NCBI GenBank assembly: GCA_944470555.2
Contig: OX104129.1
Span: forward strand, 51,431,998-51,495,997
Reading direction: 5' to 3'
DNA from: Heterobilharzia americana
Lineage: Eukaryota > Platyhelminthes > Trematoda > Strigeidida > Schistosomatidae
DNA length: 64,000 bases
Part shown: in pieces, positions 36,298-50,439 of the stretch
Layout of the letters: each line of letters starts with the position of its first letter
How positions within the stretch are numbered: position 1 is the first letter of the stretch
Made by a program: the position numbers and the translations under genes
Notes under the pieces: model-generated
Told to the model about the DNA's origin: nothing
What the model saw: the letters and a program-made list of their open reading frames with translations, nothing else
The model's database searches: none

Positions 36298-36830
36298 TAA
36301 TTTCAAGGAAGTATTCATGAGGGATGGATGTCAACTGGAGGACCATTGAAAAACTAGGAGCACAGGACAGCTCTTGTCCATGATGAATACTACCTTAACA
36401 CCAGTTAGCCGATGTGCGCAGGCTATCAACTTAATTACTGTATAATGCTGAGTAGTAACTTCTTTTGAAACATATTTCTCGAAGTCCCAATTAGGAGTCA
36501 TTGCCTTTGGAGCCAATAAACTAGGATGTGAAGACAAATGTTCGCTGACAGCAATGGATGATAGTCAAGTATATTGTTAATTGACAGAAGTAGGAAAATG
36601 TGAATCATCGGATTGTAATCCAGTAGTTGAAAGGTAACGTGCTCACCACGAGACTTGACGCTGTTGGGCAGGATCACTGGTATGTTTGTGCCTACGCTTT
36701 GCTGAGAATTCCCATATTAGAATAAAAATAGCTATGCATTGCTTCCTAGTTGATAGTTCTCCAACTGGTGTCAGTTAATGATAAATACTATCCCAAAGTG
36801 CTAAGTATACTCGCAAAACATTGTCGTATT
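36298..36830. repeat. Head-to-head pair of SINE family B fragments
   Basis: 36298-36375 is a tail in minus orientation (ATTGAAAAACTAGGAGCAC..). 36550-36830 is a copy in plus orientation, with GACAGAAGTAGGAAAATGTG, GTAACGTGCTCACCACGAG and the GTCAGTTAATGATAAATAC tail. The segment between shares a lead (TGTGAAGACAA) with 51.8 kb. Confidence 0.6.
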
Positions 36831-39731
36831 CTGTCTTGTTGGCATAGTCGAATGGTACTAGACTAATAGATTTGTAAAGTAAAATGTGAATGGTCTACTG
36901 ACTCAAAAACCTAAACCGGTATTTTGACATGCCATAGCAGAAAGCTTTTAAACTCTTTCATCATGAATATTTGCTTCAGAAAAGATTAGTAAGTTTGAAA
37001 TAATTGACTTTTTCAACTTTCATTCTGCAGTAAATAACATTTTTGTTTTCCTTCGAAATACTTTCAAAAATTCGTGACTTGAAAGGAAATCATTTATTTA
37101 GTTCACCGGTGGTTCTCAAATACTTCAGATTGGTTTACATAATTGCAATAATTCAGAGAATGAAAAAAATCCATAATGCAATTCTTAAATCGTTAGCAAT
37201 AATAACACTTATACTTAGAAGATAAAAGTATGAAGATGCAAATTTTAAAGGAAAATGAGATTACTTTCGATGAATCGAATGACTGGATTGAGAAACACAA
37301 ATGCACTCCAACCCTAAAATCTTTCATTACGTAACTGTAGGAGATGATGTAGTGTGATACTCTCATCGACTGTAACAATCCCTTTTAATATTTGTAAACT
37401 GTAATTCATAATAATAGCGGTTAAATAGCAATAAGTTTAATCTTTTACTAGTCTTAGAGTATTTACTTATCACTAAGAGCAGTGAATTGAGCATAAACTT
37501 AAAAGACCAATCCATTGATTGTTCTTTTGTTTCAATGCAGAGTTTATTGGAGCTGAACTGTAAAACGTTCTACCTGTTTGTAATTTGTTAGGCCAGATGA
37601 TGACTTTAGTTCATGTAATTCTGAAAGCGTAAAATGCTTCAATGATAAACATCTACTTTTAGGGTTTTTATAAAGCTTTCACTTCGGGGTAGGTCATGTT
37701 GTATGGATTCAAGCCTATGTAATCTCAAGATACAAAGTTAAATATTATTAACAGTCTTAAGTCCTGCTGAAGAAGCTGTGACGTGTACAATGAAATGTCC
37801 AGAAAAAATCTTGTTTTCGATTTTCTAAACACGCTGGGATTATATTAAAACTTACATATATAATGAGTCTTAAGTTCATTTGTAAAATATATTGTATGCA
37901 TTTTTTTCAGCCAGTTTATTTAATGCTACTCTTCACTGTCTGAGAATTTTCAGTGGTTTTATCTTTTCACTTATTCTTTTGCAAGATATACATTTCGCAA
38001 AAATTCGAAAAAGAAACACAAGTTAGTCTTAATTTTCAATGAAAAACATCATACAGATTAAAAAAAGCAACCTTTGAATGAGAATATATTAATTTTTGCA
38101 TAAATTTTTTCTGTGGATTATTTTTAAAATATTCCTACTAATACAAAGATCAAACACAGTAACACACCGATTCTACTGAGTTTAGAATGCGCTTGCCATT
38201 ATGTAAATTATTTTATTCTAAGTGAAAGATTATTTATTGACAAGATCTTTTGATGAAAATGAATTCAGTCATTCAGAATTATGACAATCTTTTTGACTGA
38301 CTTCAACTAGACCCAATCTCATCCTTCACACACACTGATCTGTAACTAATAAAACTGAATATTTGTGAGGAAAATGCGACTCTTAAAAACAATGCTGTTA
38401 CGCAGTCCATATCTTTTTTTACTTATTAGGAAAAACTCAGTAATTTCAGTGATAATAACACAAACTTTCTACTGTAGTTTAATATGCTTTTTGAAAGTTG
38501 AGAACAAAATGTCATTTTAATTTTTATATTTGTGCAGATTTTTCCGATCCTCAAACCTTACTGATGATACTATACCACTAAAAATGTGAACAGATATATA
38601 CAGTCTACAGGAGTAATGAAATTGTAGAAGCTTAAGAGAATAGTCTAGTTCACAGCTCAAAAGTTATGTGAATTTACTTACTGAGAATCTATAACTGATT
38701 AATATACATTCTGAAGTCCATTCAGAACTCCTACCTCATGGAAAAGGCGGCTGTCGTGACTGTACTTCTTGGTCAATATATTGAGTGTTTGAAACGATGA
38801 TAGATATATTCAGCTGATGAGTGTCAGTTAGATAGAAAAAACTCTGGATTCCGTTTGCAGGCATTACTCAAATAATTTCAAATTAAAATATGCACCACAT
38901 ACATATAGATTAGTGTTACAATTGGAGAATATCCTAGCTGAAACATTTAATCCGGCCAGTAGTATGGCTGCATCATTGTTGAATTTGGAATCGTAGTCTT
39001 GGTACTACATGCCATGCAACCTGTTCATTGAATCGGAAGATATCTTTGTTACATCGATCCCACAGTATTTAGATTTTCTAATAGCTACCTACAGTTTAGG
39101 TCTAGACTAAAATAAACCCCCAAGTAGTACAGTGACTGACTGATTTGTAAAATAGATTATGATAATTCAACGCCCAATGGAATTCAAAATGTTTCTCAGT
39201 TAACAGTATTCTTTTTAATTTAAAGGACATTTCGGAGGTTATTATCAAGTTTCTTGGCTGAATTGATGAGTCATTTGAAATGAGATAATGATAGTATAAA
39301 CCTATTTATGATACGGATTTTCTAGCAAATGCAGTCTTAATTTGTTCCAGTAAATCTGTCTGCGGAGTATGACTGTTGTTGGTCGTTTTATTACACAATT
39401 CAAGCTCGTAAATCTGGTCATTTTAGCGTTACTTTCCTAAACTTTGAAGAAAATTATGAAATGAGGTTAGTAGTGACAACATTTCACTTCCTATCAATGC
39501 AATGGATTTATGTCTGTCGCTTATCAAAATTTCGAAACTGGTCTCAAAAATAATCAGTTACCAGTATAAAAAAAGTTCTCAAAAATTATTTTCATTTCTG
39601 CATATTACTGACGCTAAAGTCTTCTGAAATAGTGAAATGCTAGTGAACTATCAAAATATCTGTTCACAGCAATAAATAGCAGTCATTTTCACGTTGTTTT
39701 ATGATATTCTTTTTTTTAACTGCTCATCCAG

Positions 39732-39833
39732 GATGTGGTTGAATTGTCGAAAAGATTAACCGAAGTTGAGGAACAGTTGGTTGAAAGATGTGATGAAATC
39801 GCTGATTTGAAGGCTGAACGTAACAACATGAAA
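39732..39833 (+). CDS. PPFIA: Liprin-alpha exon: coiled-coil segment
   Basis: 102-nt exon (34 codons, phase 0 at both ends), preceded by TCATCCAG and followed by the donor GTGAGT. It encodes the heptad-rich stretch EEQLVERCDEIADLKAERNN. This matches the family block ..[21 protein letters not shown] and lies directly before LLLEHLE in other liprins, as it does here. Part of the N-terminal coiled coil. Confidence 0.93.
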
Positions 39834-40089
39834 GTGAGTAGAAACTATTCAATATGTATTTGTCGCTTGGTTTGCTTTTTAAAAAAGATTTCTGCCAGTG
39901 AATTTCATAAGCATTTGTAGATTGGTCGCAATCATATTAAACGAGAGAATTACGACAATAGTCAGGATAGACATTCTATTATAGTGTTGTTATTAATTAC
40001 TCGATAGTTGCATAGTGGAGCTGAAGCTTACTGGTTTAAACACTCGACTTTAGTCAGTGGGTCGTGCTTTTTAACCCTGCTTCACCTAT

Positions 40090-40325
40090 GGAGAAGGCCG
40101 ACTGGGGACATGACGTGCCAGGCCCTCAAGTGGAACCCCGATGGGAAGCGACGAGTTGGGCGTTTGAGGGTGAAATGGAGGAGATCGTACGAAGAGTAAA
40201 TAAGAGCTTGTGGGCTGTTGTGGAGCCAGGTTCAAAAGATTTCAGAGAATAGAGTTTACTGGAGACGTGCTACTGAAGCCCTATGTTCCATTAGGAACCC
40301 AAAGGACAAATAAAATAATGATAAA
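40090..40325 (+). mobile_element. RTE-like element, 3' end fragment, plus
   Basis: Encodes the C-terminal tail of the RTE protein (ALKWNPDGKRRVGRLRVKWR) and the 3' untranslated part CTGAAGCCCTATGTTCC, ending in an AATAAAATAATGATAAAAT tail. It matches the reverse of 21405-21660. Extremely 5'-truncated. Confidence 0.85.
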
Positions 40326-42069
40326 ATATTCACCTGTGAAGGTTTGAGCGACAACTCGACGTCGGTATTTCTAGCAAAAGTGTGACCAATCATCGACTAA
40401 ATTAACATTGGTGTGATTTCTGAGTGTATTTCGATTTTGAATATTTCAGTGGACGCTTCAATGAAAAATTGATTGCACTCCTAGATTTCTATTTGATAAC
40501 TTTCGTGTAGTAAGTATGTGCTCTTGCCACTCTTCGATAGTGAAAAACAACTAAAATACTATAATCTATCTAATACTTAGTGGTTTATCAGTTTATCTGT
40601 GAATCGTTCAAATCTTATTATGGGTTATGATGAAAACTCGTTGATCAAATCTGAACGGATGAAGAAATGTTTCTCAGTTTATCCAGTATTGGCTAAAATT
40701 TACGTTCTCTGGTTGATCAGTTTTACCTCCTGCCACCATTTGTATAATTTCCTTATGTAATGCCCAAGGGTTAGTTGGAAGACTTTTCAACTTTTATTCA
40801 ACATTATCGAAAATATCTGTTAGTGTTTTTCTAAATTTTCTTGGTTCATCTTTCGTGAATTGACCTCGCAAAGAAAATACTAGATGTAATGACTAAAATT
40901 CACTTGAGTATTACAAACTACGCAGAGTTGTCAGTGTTAACTTGAGATTAACAGACAGAATTTAACATTTATTCCCAATAGGTTGCTTCACGCATTTACA
41001 AGTATTGTCGATGTATGCAGCAGATAAGTTAGAAGTGTGGATGAAAAGTTGGCCCAATAGTCTACAGTTTTCACAAATTCTCGAAGTGATTTCATTCTAT
41101 GAAAATCAACTTCTAAAATATTTAATTACAGTTCGGATTCAAACACATCAAACTAAACACATACATGAGTTTAATTAGTCCAAATAATTTCATAGTTTCT
41201 CATCAAAGTCAATCAGTAAATTTAAGTTGTTTTTGTCTGATTTTCTCAGAAAGTTTCAAACTATAGCAGCAATGTTGGGGTTCTTTTAAAATGTGATTGA
41301 AAATAGCATCGCTTAGAATAATGGAAACATACTTCTTTTACGGGTAAAGATTTTGATACGTCTAAATATGTGTGGATGTCATAACTGCCATTGCCCAAAG
41401 ACCATTTGGCACAAGAAATGATGTATGTTGTGAAACTGAAAAGTAGAAAAAATTACTTCAAAGGGTAAACATATTCTTAAATACATACAAGTTGTGTCTT
41501 ATAAAGTCATTGTGAATAAGATTAAAAAGTAGTCATTAAATGCGGGAATAATTATATGGAAAGTCATCATTATAAGTTATCTAGAAGGTCATGTGGAACA
41601 GAAATTTGCCACTCAGTTTTTTAACAATTTTATAGAGTACCCAAATGGTAATCAAAAGACTAAAAAGTTCAGTTCAGTCACAGCTCAAGATTTCTTTCGT
41701 AGTTCATTCATTATCTTCCAGTAACCGTTAGAAAGTTAACACGTGTTAGCTGATTTCGTCCAAAACAAAATCTCGTATAGCAAAATCAGTTAAAAAAGGA
41801 TAGAAGCTTTTGTTTTCTTGGACGAACAGATGCAATGCGCAATAAGCGAGATACTGAAACCAAATTAGAAATGTCAGGGTTCATAGCTCAATTAACACAG
41901 CGCTGGCATGATATTTTCTCCATAACTTGGTTGAGTTTAAGTTCTCCGTTTTAACCTAAATAGCTACTCCTTTTATGATACCAAATCCTACAGAATGTTG
42001 TCTAAGGCAATGAAGTTATAACTTAAACAGTCACTAACTGCTCTTGTAATACATAAATATGCGATTTTC

Positions 42070-42106
42070 AAATAATAATAATAATAATAAAATAATAATA
42101 ATAATT
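42070..42106 (+). repeat. AAT trinucleotide microsatellite
   Basis: About twelve AAT units with one interruption. It lies at the tail end of the following minus-strand SINE copy and is probably its expanded A/T-rich 3' tail. Confidence 0.9.
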
Positions 42107-42428
42107 TATTTGAATGAGAATATGTTGATGTTCATCACAGACTGAAATTAGTTGGAAAACTACTTAGAACCTAGGGGCACTGGACATTTGTTTCGTTATA
42201 GTATGGGACTACTCAGGAATATGTAACCATGGCGCTTCCTGAAACTGAACACATGACTTACGAGTTTTGCGGTTATCCTTCGTGGTATCATCGATGGGCA
42301 ATGCTGTGGAGTCCCACACTATGACGGAACAGCTGTCCAGCGCTTCCAGTTTTTCAGTGGTCCAGCAAGTGATGTGAGTCCATGATAAACTCCAACTTGA
42401 TCCCCATAAATCATCGCAAACCTCCAAC
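42107..42428. repeat. Head-to-head pair of SINE family B tails
   Basis: 42107-42225 is a minus tail (TTCATCACAGACTGAAATTA.., GTTGGAAAACTAC, TATGGGACTACTCAG). 42310-42428 is the same tail in plus orientation (GAGTCCCACACTATGACGG, CAGTTTTTCAGTGGTCCAG, CATCGCAAACCTCC). A spacer of about 85 bp lies between. Confidence 0.7.
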
Positions 42429-45400
42429 CTGAGTGAAAATATTTTTATAAACTGTAGTGATTACCACTTAGATTGGACTTTATGAGCAAATTATTAATGC
42501 TAGTGTAAGGCGTTAAACACAAAAAATACGCGCATACTTTTATACTAACCATCTCAATTTATTTGCCGAGGACTCAAGCTAGCTTAAAGAAACCTTTTGA
42601 GAGATCCCCTAAGCAATGAATGAATATTTATTTGAAACAAAACTATAGCTCTCTATTTTCCTACGATATAGAAAAGAAAGAAAACCCTTGATTTTTTCTG
42701 TTCATTGCACTAATGAGTGAAATAATCGTAGCAATTAGACTTTGTGTGCTTCTCAAAACTTCACAGATAGTGACATTGATGCCATTACTAGAGTAAAAGC
42801 GAGGATTTTTTCAGTGTTATCAGAGACTTGTGATTTGGTTGCGGTTTTGTTTTCGTCGCTACTACTTGCTCACACATGAACTTCCTCTAAACATATGAAG
42901 TGAGTATTGACTGAAGTCTTTTACTTCGAAAAAGCAACAATGAGTATTAGATTTTTGTATTTATACAATCCATTTATGAAGCAACTACACTTGTTATTTA
43001 ACAGGAGTATTTTAACATTGGTACATTGTTACATACTAGTTTTGTTTGGTATTCTAAATTTCTAACATTGTCAACAACAGAGGATACCACATTGAAAGCT
43101 TTTAGGTTCTGCTACGTTAGGTGCTTCTTCAGATGTATTCAGTGGAGCATTCGGTCAGTTATCCACTATAATTTTTAATTAAATAAGATACCGATCCTCC
43201 TAATTTGAAGAAATAGTTCTCTTCACAGACGTCAGAAGCATTTAAAACCAGATTGAGAAAACTTCGGCAGGATTACCACACTAAACCGAACTCCAGATAT
43301 TTTTTCCCACAGAAACATCTTTCTTTTCATACAAAAGGTTAGAATCTAATGATCACTATATTAAAAATTCTGCATACTTACTACGAATATCCGATTCAAC
43401 AGTCAAATGTCAACTCTTACTTTCAGTCTGAACAATTTTCGCTGCAGCTTACAGGAAGCAGACCTTAGAATCAATCATTATTGAACAGTCTATATTACCG
43501 AAGTTGTTCATGAAATCATAATTTTTCAGATATTAGGAAATACTTGCATACCTTGCGTTCTTCCTTTCCATTATTATCTCATGACTGACTATATAAATGA
43601 TTGGAGTAGAGTATAACCTGACATATTGATACAGACGAACAATCTGAAGCCTCTGAAACAATTATCTGAAAACGGATGTATTTTAATGAAACTAAAAAAA
43701 TAAATCAAGGGGTAAATTGTGGATACAGAATAAACGATTATGAAATCGGTGAATGTCAGGTATTTGGAACAGGAAGAACACTGAATTTCTCTAGGCCAGT
43801 ATTTGTTATTCATATGATCTATTTTATAACTGTGCTTTTTTGATATCAGAGAACACTACACAATAAGGCAAGGAGGCTGTATTTGGGGGAGGAATTAGAG
43901 GGTAAGTTCGTTTTGAGTAGTAGGTTTTTTCAGAAGAATAGTTGCTCTGAAATACTCATGAAAAGTTAGGAATTGGAAACTAATCCAAAACTGTTACTAG
44001 TAAACAACAGAAAACACCGTTTATTCAACTGGCAGTCGAAGGAAACCAGATAATGACTGCCTTTTTATGCACAACTGAAGATTTCAATTAACAGCATACA
44101 TCCAATGGGGAAAATTATTCTGTGGTATTAGATAAACTAATGAAAAACGCAAGCAAATGCTAACTAGGGAAATAATTGATTGTTTTAATTGTTCTCTACA
44201 ACCTCTAGCAGATTAAAAAGGTAAATAGAAGGGTTGCAACTTATTTTCTTAAACAAATATATAAAAATACTTTTGTTTTTGAGGACTAGATTAGATCGAA
44301 AGTTTAAATGCACATCACGTACTTGACAGGGGGCATGAAGTTAAATAACTTTAGAGTAACATTTTAGTCGATACATGCATGTTTATCCATGAGATGAAAA
44401 CCGATAACCACTCAGTAAATGTAGTTTGGGGATCCTAAAACCTTTGTGAAAAATGCTATTTCTGTTCAGATTACATCACAGTTTCCACAAGTTTATTTTA
44501 ATGTAATGTTTAAGCGTACAAAAAGTGTTGACTGAGATGCTAAATAATTGTCACTTCGGTCTCTTGAGTTCGCGTCAATACTGCTCATTTTCTCGTTCAA
44601 AACCAATGACAATCCAAAACGTTCAGTTTCCTCATAATTCTGTGTTTTGTTAGAGTTTTTCCCTAGCAGGAGTTATCTCAAAACCATATCATATATATTT
44701 CTAAAAACAGCTAAGTTAATATTGAACACATAATATTCACTTACTGCTACCGGAGAATTTTAAAAATCAACTTTAGGTGGCTGTCGTAAGTAAAAATCTG
44801 TGACAGTTGAGGTAACGAGTTGTTAGTTGACTTTCGTTTTAGAATAATTACATTCACTATTGCATAGGTATACTCATTTAATGAACCCTAATCATTAAGA
44901 ATTGCCTGTCGTAGATTTTGCTGCCATGCATTGTTAGGAAGCATTGCAGATATGACAAAATAATAAAACACCCATATACAAAGATATTCCCATTTTTCCG
45001 AACCATTCATTTTGACTGTAGCATTAAGTAATTAGGGATTTCATGCTTCTATGAATTGAGTTTGCACCAACTGCACTTTGAAGGTTGGGTTTTTTCTAAA
45101 TAAAAAAGTCAAATATAAAATTCTTTTCATGACTTACAATGGAAAAAATGAAATTAGAAAACTCAGACACTGAAATCGATTTTTATTTATTTCTCCTGAT
45201 CAGTTAGAATCTTCAGGATTTCAAAGTATAATTCTCAAAAGTAACGATTTTATACCTGTCATATTCATGAAGATTCTCGTCAGTACTAATGTATGACCTC
45301 TATACAACAGGAAGCAATATTTTTCGAGTGAGCTATTGGTGGGTAAATAATGGTGGTTATAATGGCTTGAGGTTACCACTTGAGGTATTTTGAAATATCT

Positions 45401-45949
45401 TATAACTTAGGTTATATTTTAGAAAAAGAGAAACCTACAGGATGATTCACTGTAGTGATATTTAATGGTCATACTAGGATATTCATGTGTTGCCTTATTG
45501 AATCATATCTGATGCTTTTTCTGATGAAAATCAACTCAAAGTTGTTGAAAGAGATTCCATAAACTGAATAATTTGCCACTTTTACATAAAATAGTTGTAT
45601 GTGGTATATTCATGAATTACCATGGTTTCTTATTATCGATTGAATTTGCGAATGATACATGTCAGCTAGAAGTTTGTGTGCTATGCACAGATTAACTCTA
45701 AATAGATACTAATGATGGACATTGCTTAGCTTACTTAAGCAACTAATCAACTATATTCAGCTTCATGCACTAAGTAATACAATTTGCCAATGACTCTACT
45801 TAGTTGCCAAAACCGTGGCAGTTGAAGTAGAGTTTGTTTCTTGACAAACTGGCTTGAAGTCGACCATCTAGACTAATAAGCCACAGTTGTAGGTTGAATA
45901 TATGTTTATCTATCAATGAAGTTTTAGATTTTTAAATTAAATAGAAGGA

Positions 45950-46420
45950 AGCCCTGCTCAGTCAAGGTTTTGTGTTTGTTAAGGCTCATCAGCAACGCTT
46001 GCCTGCATCCGTGAGAAACAGGTACTCCGTTAGGGATTTAAACCTACTTCATTTAATGTTCGTGTTGGAGACTTAATAACTAAGCTTTAAGGCTATTACT
46101 GATCTTTAGGAGTGAATCAAGTGATCTGAATAGCTTAGTCATAGCGTTTCTAAGTTCAACCCTTAGTGACGTAGGTTTGAACAACTAAGCGAACAACAAA
46201 CCTCCTCATCTTTGCGGATTTATCTGGCTGATGAACGTTAACAAACAGGAAATTTTGGGTTGAGCACTACTTTTTATACATTGACCTTCAACGTATGACA
46301 CCAAAATGCGGTGCACTACAGTGTCACATCAAGTTCCTTAGTGACCACATTGCAAATTCCATCTGTAGGCTTTGATCCGCACCGAGTACAGAGAACTGAT
46401 TGCACACTATTGATCAGTTT
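45950..46420. repeat. Head-to-head pair of family E repeats with C-like end
   Basis: 45950-46095 (minus) and 46110-46270 (plus) are inverted copies. The left end TTTGTGTTTGTTAAGGCTC corresponds to the reverse of the right end, ..ATGAACGTTAACAAACAGG. A C-like block with TCCTTAGTGACCACATTGC follows at about 46330-46350. Confidence 0.6.
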
Positions 46421-47662
46421 ATACATTAGTAAAGCAACATAAGGTTTCACGCTAAAATAAAAAACGAGTTAATGATAAGTGGAATATAATGTATCTCATG
46501 AATATGGCCGGATTGACTATAAGCACTTTTACAGATTTGTGTATCCAATCAGTTCTACAGAAGTAACTTCATGATTAAAGTGAAAATATAATTCCAGGCT
46601 ATCACTTCTTGATTTAGTAGCAGTATGCCGATATCTTTTACAATAGTTTTACAGACCCTTTTGAATAATGTGTGGATGTTTTCGTTGACATGAAATAAAT
46701 AAATTCAAAAGAATAATAGACACGAACTAGTGTGAGAGGGCTGTTAAATCAGGGTATTTAGTTTTCAGAAAACTCTTTGGATCTTGGACTCTCATTACAA
46801 ATCTCTGGTGCATTCTACACTGGAATACTTCAGAAGACAGTTGTTTTTTCCCTAGTGGTTTCACAACTGTTTCTAAACCATGAGAAATACATACATGCTA
46901 GGAAATCTCTCAGTAACAATCCTCACTTTATCCAGATGATATGTATGATACGGCTTACAATTCTCAGTATGTAATATTTCAATAAATTTATTCGTTGTAC
47001 AGTATTTTCGAAGTCCGACAAGGAATAATTTGTGAAGGACAGTTACTGTTGGATTATTGTCTTTGTGAGAGTGGGTGAAGAATTAAAAAGTAAAAACAAG
47101 TTGTTTCGCTAATAGTTTCCGAAATAGCAAGAATCAATGGTTGTTTATGACTTGGTTTACAGTACCACTAATTCAAAAGTAGGTTCTCACATAGGATTGA
47201 TTTGGTTCAAAGCTTTGTCACTTCACCACATTGCACATCGGTATACAGCTGCTTGATTATATCATTTATGTGACTGTTTATAATGCCTAACATCTGTTCT
47301 TAGTCATATGGCTTTTAAGGTACTGATGTGATATGTGGCCACTTGAACCGTTACGCAGCATACCTAAGGTTACTTCTAGTGCCTACAAATAAATTTTAGC
47401 ATAAGACTAGAATAAATAAATATTTTATATTACTGTATCTAACACTTCCAGTGATAGTCACACCATAAACATGCCTTTATCGAAAGAATCTAATTTACTT
47501 GACTTACGGTGAAAGAAGTTTCAAAAGTAGTATAAGGATTCTAAAACTGTGTCTACACGTTTGAGTTTACCTTCACTTCCTTTTTACAATTTCAGTACTA
47601 TTCTTGTCTACGGTGATCGAAATGTAGCTCTTTTTGTAGCACATAAAAAAATGCGGTTCAAT

Positions 47663-47885
47663 TTGGAGGTTTGCGGAAATTTATTTATTGATTTGAAGTT
47701 GGTATTCATCATGGGCTGACATTAGTTTATAAACATCGGAAAACTGGGAGCACATGACAGTCGTTTCGTCTTAGTACGGGACTTCTTAGGAGCGCATATC
47801 CATGATCCTACCAAGGATCGAACCCATGACTTTCTGGTTCCGTGGCCAGCATGTTATCATTGAGCCAGTAGGCGGAGAGATAAGA
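47663..47885 (-). repeat. SINE family B, minus, with clear Pol III boxes
   Basis: The best-preserved head of family B. The reverse strand has the A box TGGCTCAATGATAACA (47852-47867) and B box GGTTCGATCC (47815-47824), spaced as in a tRNA gene. The shared body and the tail to 47663 follow. This copy shows that the family is tRNA-derived. Confidence 0.75.
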
Positions 47886-49494
47886 TGAAAGTTGACCTAA
47901 TTTCAGTATCTCACAGAGGAGGAATTTTTATCCAGCAATAGTCATGAAAACATTTTCATGCTGATTATCATACCATTTCTACTACATGTGAACATAGATA
48001 TAAACAGTGCAAGCGTAATCCATAATAACGATTACATTTGAATAATACTAATATTTTCATTCGCTTTTAACTGTGATATGAACCTTTACATAGAAACTAA
48101 ATAAAACAAAAAACATTAGATCTATTATTCACCATGAAATGAATATTACCTACGCATTAGCAATATGAATATTATTCTTCAGTCAAGTTTAGTTTATCTT
48201 GTCTGTTGCATGAATTTATGTGTACTTTTTTGTGAAACAAGTAATTTGATGAGATTTTCTTGAAGATGGCTAGCAGTGCAACCCAGTAAGCACCATTTAT
48301 TCTATTCAAGAACCATGAACTTAATACAGCAGCAGTTCTGTGAGTAAAAGCGTTCACAGAAAAACTGAAACGTAGTGTTCACTGTTTTGCAAGTTGAGTT
48401 CCTATACACTAGGCTACTGAGTCATGAGAATCACCGTTGTCAAAAAACCTTGTGGAAATTATTCAACTCAATATTGTATGAACAAGCAAGCATATCAATC
48501 TACTCAAAACTACGCATTTAGGCACAGTTTCTAGAATACTTGGATATGAAATAAACAATACTCAGTGTTATGAGTGGGTTACTGAATGCACTACTGAAAA
48601 GTTATTGACAGTTGACGAGAAGTGTTTCATGAATGTCTTCTCGAAGAAGGAATGTTGTCATATATTGGGCAGAAACGTTTACTGTTCAGTTATGTTAGTT
48701 CAAGGCTAGATAACTTATCTTCTTTCCAGTATCTTAATAGAAATAGGTTACTTTTTGTTAATTCTTCACTAACAGATGCTTAATATCTGCGAATTTATAA
48801 AATTTAATGTCACCCCTTAGAATCACATTCAGAAAAATAAATTCAAAGTTGATTCGCTACAATCCTTATGTTTATTTCTTAGTGTATCTGTATAAGGTTT
48901 TCAAAGATACTGCTTTTCAGCAGCTGAACTATTAACATCTCCAAGGTCGCCCCACTTGTAATTATTGATGATATATCGAGTTGACATAACAATGCTAACA
49001 TCTGTCATCTCAGTTTTTATGTTAAGGTCACCATCGACCAAAAGTTATATCGCTTTTGATGTTATTACGCTCTAGGTAACAACCTGGTATTATTTTGCTT
49101 CAGAGTCATTCCAATCTCATAGATTCACTGGAAAAACTTGTCAGTGGTTGGACATGAGATTTTTAAGTTCTTCATACGTAGCGCTAAGAAAAGTGATGTT
49201 GTTTTAGTGCTGTATTATTTGAGTGGGCTAAAACACAAATTTTAAGACCACTTTTCCTAATTTAGTCATGAGATCTAACACGAAGGCTTCATCTCTGAAA
49301 CTTTATGATTGTTAGATTTTAATCACTTCAGTGGAGGAAAGCATTACTTGAGCAGTCATCCCGTCATTGACTCATGAACATTTGTCTTTTACCAGTGCTA
49401 TTAACTGAAAATCAAAAGGGTGATGTTAAGTAATCCTAACTGCAACGGTTGAATGTGTGAGAATCAAAATTAAGATTGAAGAAAATTTAAAGTT

Positions 49495-49865
49495 GTATTC
49501 ATGAGTTTTAGAACCACTGAAATCTGGGAGCACGGGACAACCATTTCATCTTAGTATGGGACGCCTCAGCAGTACGCAGTGACTATTATGGGAATCAGTT
49601 GGGAATGAAGCGGATGTCGACTGAAGGCTTTGATAGATAGTCGAAAACTGTAGGAGACTGTAGACCATAAAACTTCAATCCAGTGACTAAATGGTAAAAC
49701 CTAAATATCCTGAATTCAATCCCTAGTGAGGTCGTGGGAGCATCTGTTGTAAAGTTTCATACTAGAATGAGACTGGTGTTCAGTACTCTCAGGTTTTCAG
49801 TGGTTCTCCTAATAAAATCAGTCCGTGACGAATACAATGTTATAAATTAAATTCTTGCAAACCCC
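49495..49865. repeat. Head-to-head pair of SINE family B copies
   Basis: 49495-49600 is a minus tail (GAACCACTGAAATCTGGGAG, TAGTATGGGACGCC). 49655-49865 is a plus copy with AATGGTAAAACC, the B-box-like AATTCAATCCC, CTCAGGTTTTCAGTGG and the tail CTTGCAAACC. Confidence 0.65.
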
Positions 49866-50439
49866 GTAATAGGAACTTTTTGTTATTATGGCTTTGTTTT
49901 CATCTGAGCTGAATAGCATGATCACTGAGGATTTGTTTAGATTCTAGCTAATAAACAAAGCACTCATTTCAGAGATGACTAGATTAATTATAGATGATAT
50001 GTGGGTTATTTTATTTTAACTTTTTAATTGCTGCTAAGCAATAACGAACATGGAATCTTTTTCAATAATTGGAGCAAGATGTACACTTATGCAGATGCAC
50101 AAATGCATCTATACGCTTGGTTAAAGTTACTGACAATTGAGCTTTCAATTTTACACAGTGATTATTTCCACCGTCTTTTTATATAAATAACATTTTGTTC
50201 TGTGATTGATAGTAATTTGCAACATGATAGTGTGTATTCATTAAACGGCTCGATTTAGATAATACTGTTGTAAAAATTCTCGTTTATCCAAGCATCTATC
50301 ATATGACGTAACATTTAGACAAAATGTAAAGATCACATAAGCTAACGAAACTAGATGCCAATATATCTAGATGTGTAAGGATTTGTTAACTACACCAGGC
50401 CACCACTCTAAAGTTTTAAAATAAACGTTATGATGCCTA

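Larger units (their letters stand above)
28353..39731 (+). other. Liprin-alpha intron (11.4 kb)
   Basis: GT at 28353 and AG at 39730-39731 after a T-rich tract. The coding sense is continuous across it, since MPQ joined to DVVEL follows the family order. It contains RTE and SINE fragments listed separately (30285-31490, 34265-34540, 36298-36830). The rest is AT-rich with no support for a gene. Confidence 0.85.

Noticed and set aside
47815..47867. Genuine tRNA gene on the minus strand
   Set aside because: A and B boxes are present, but the sequence continues into a repeated SINE body and no paired acceptor stem is seen.
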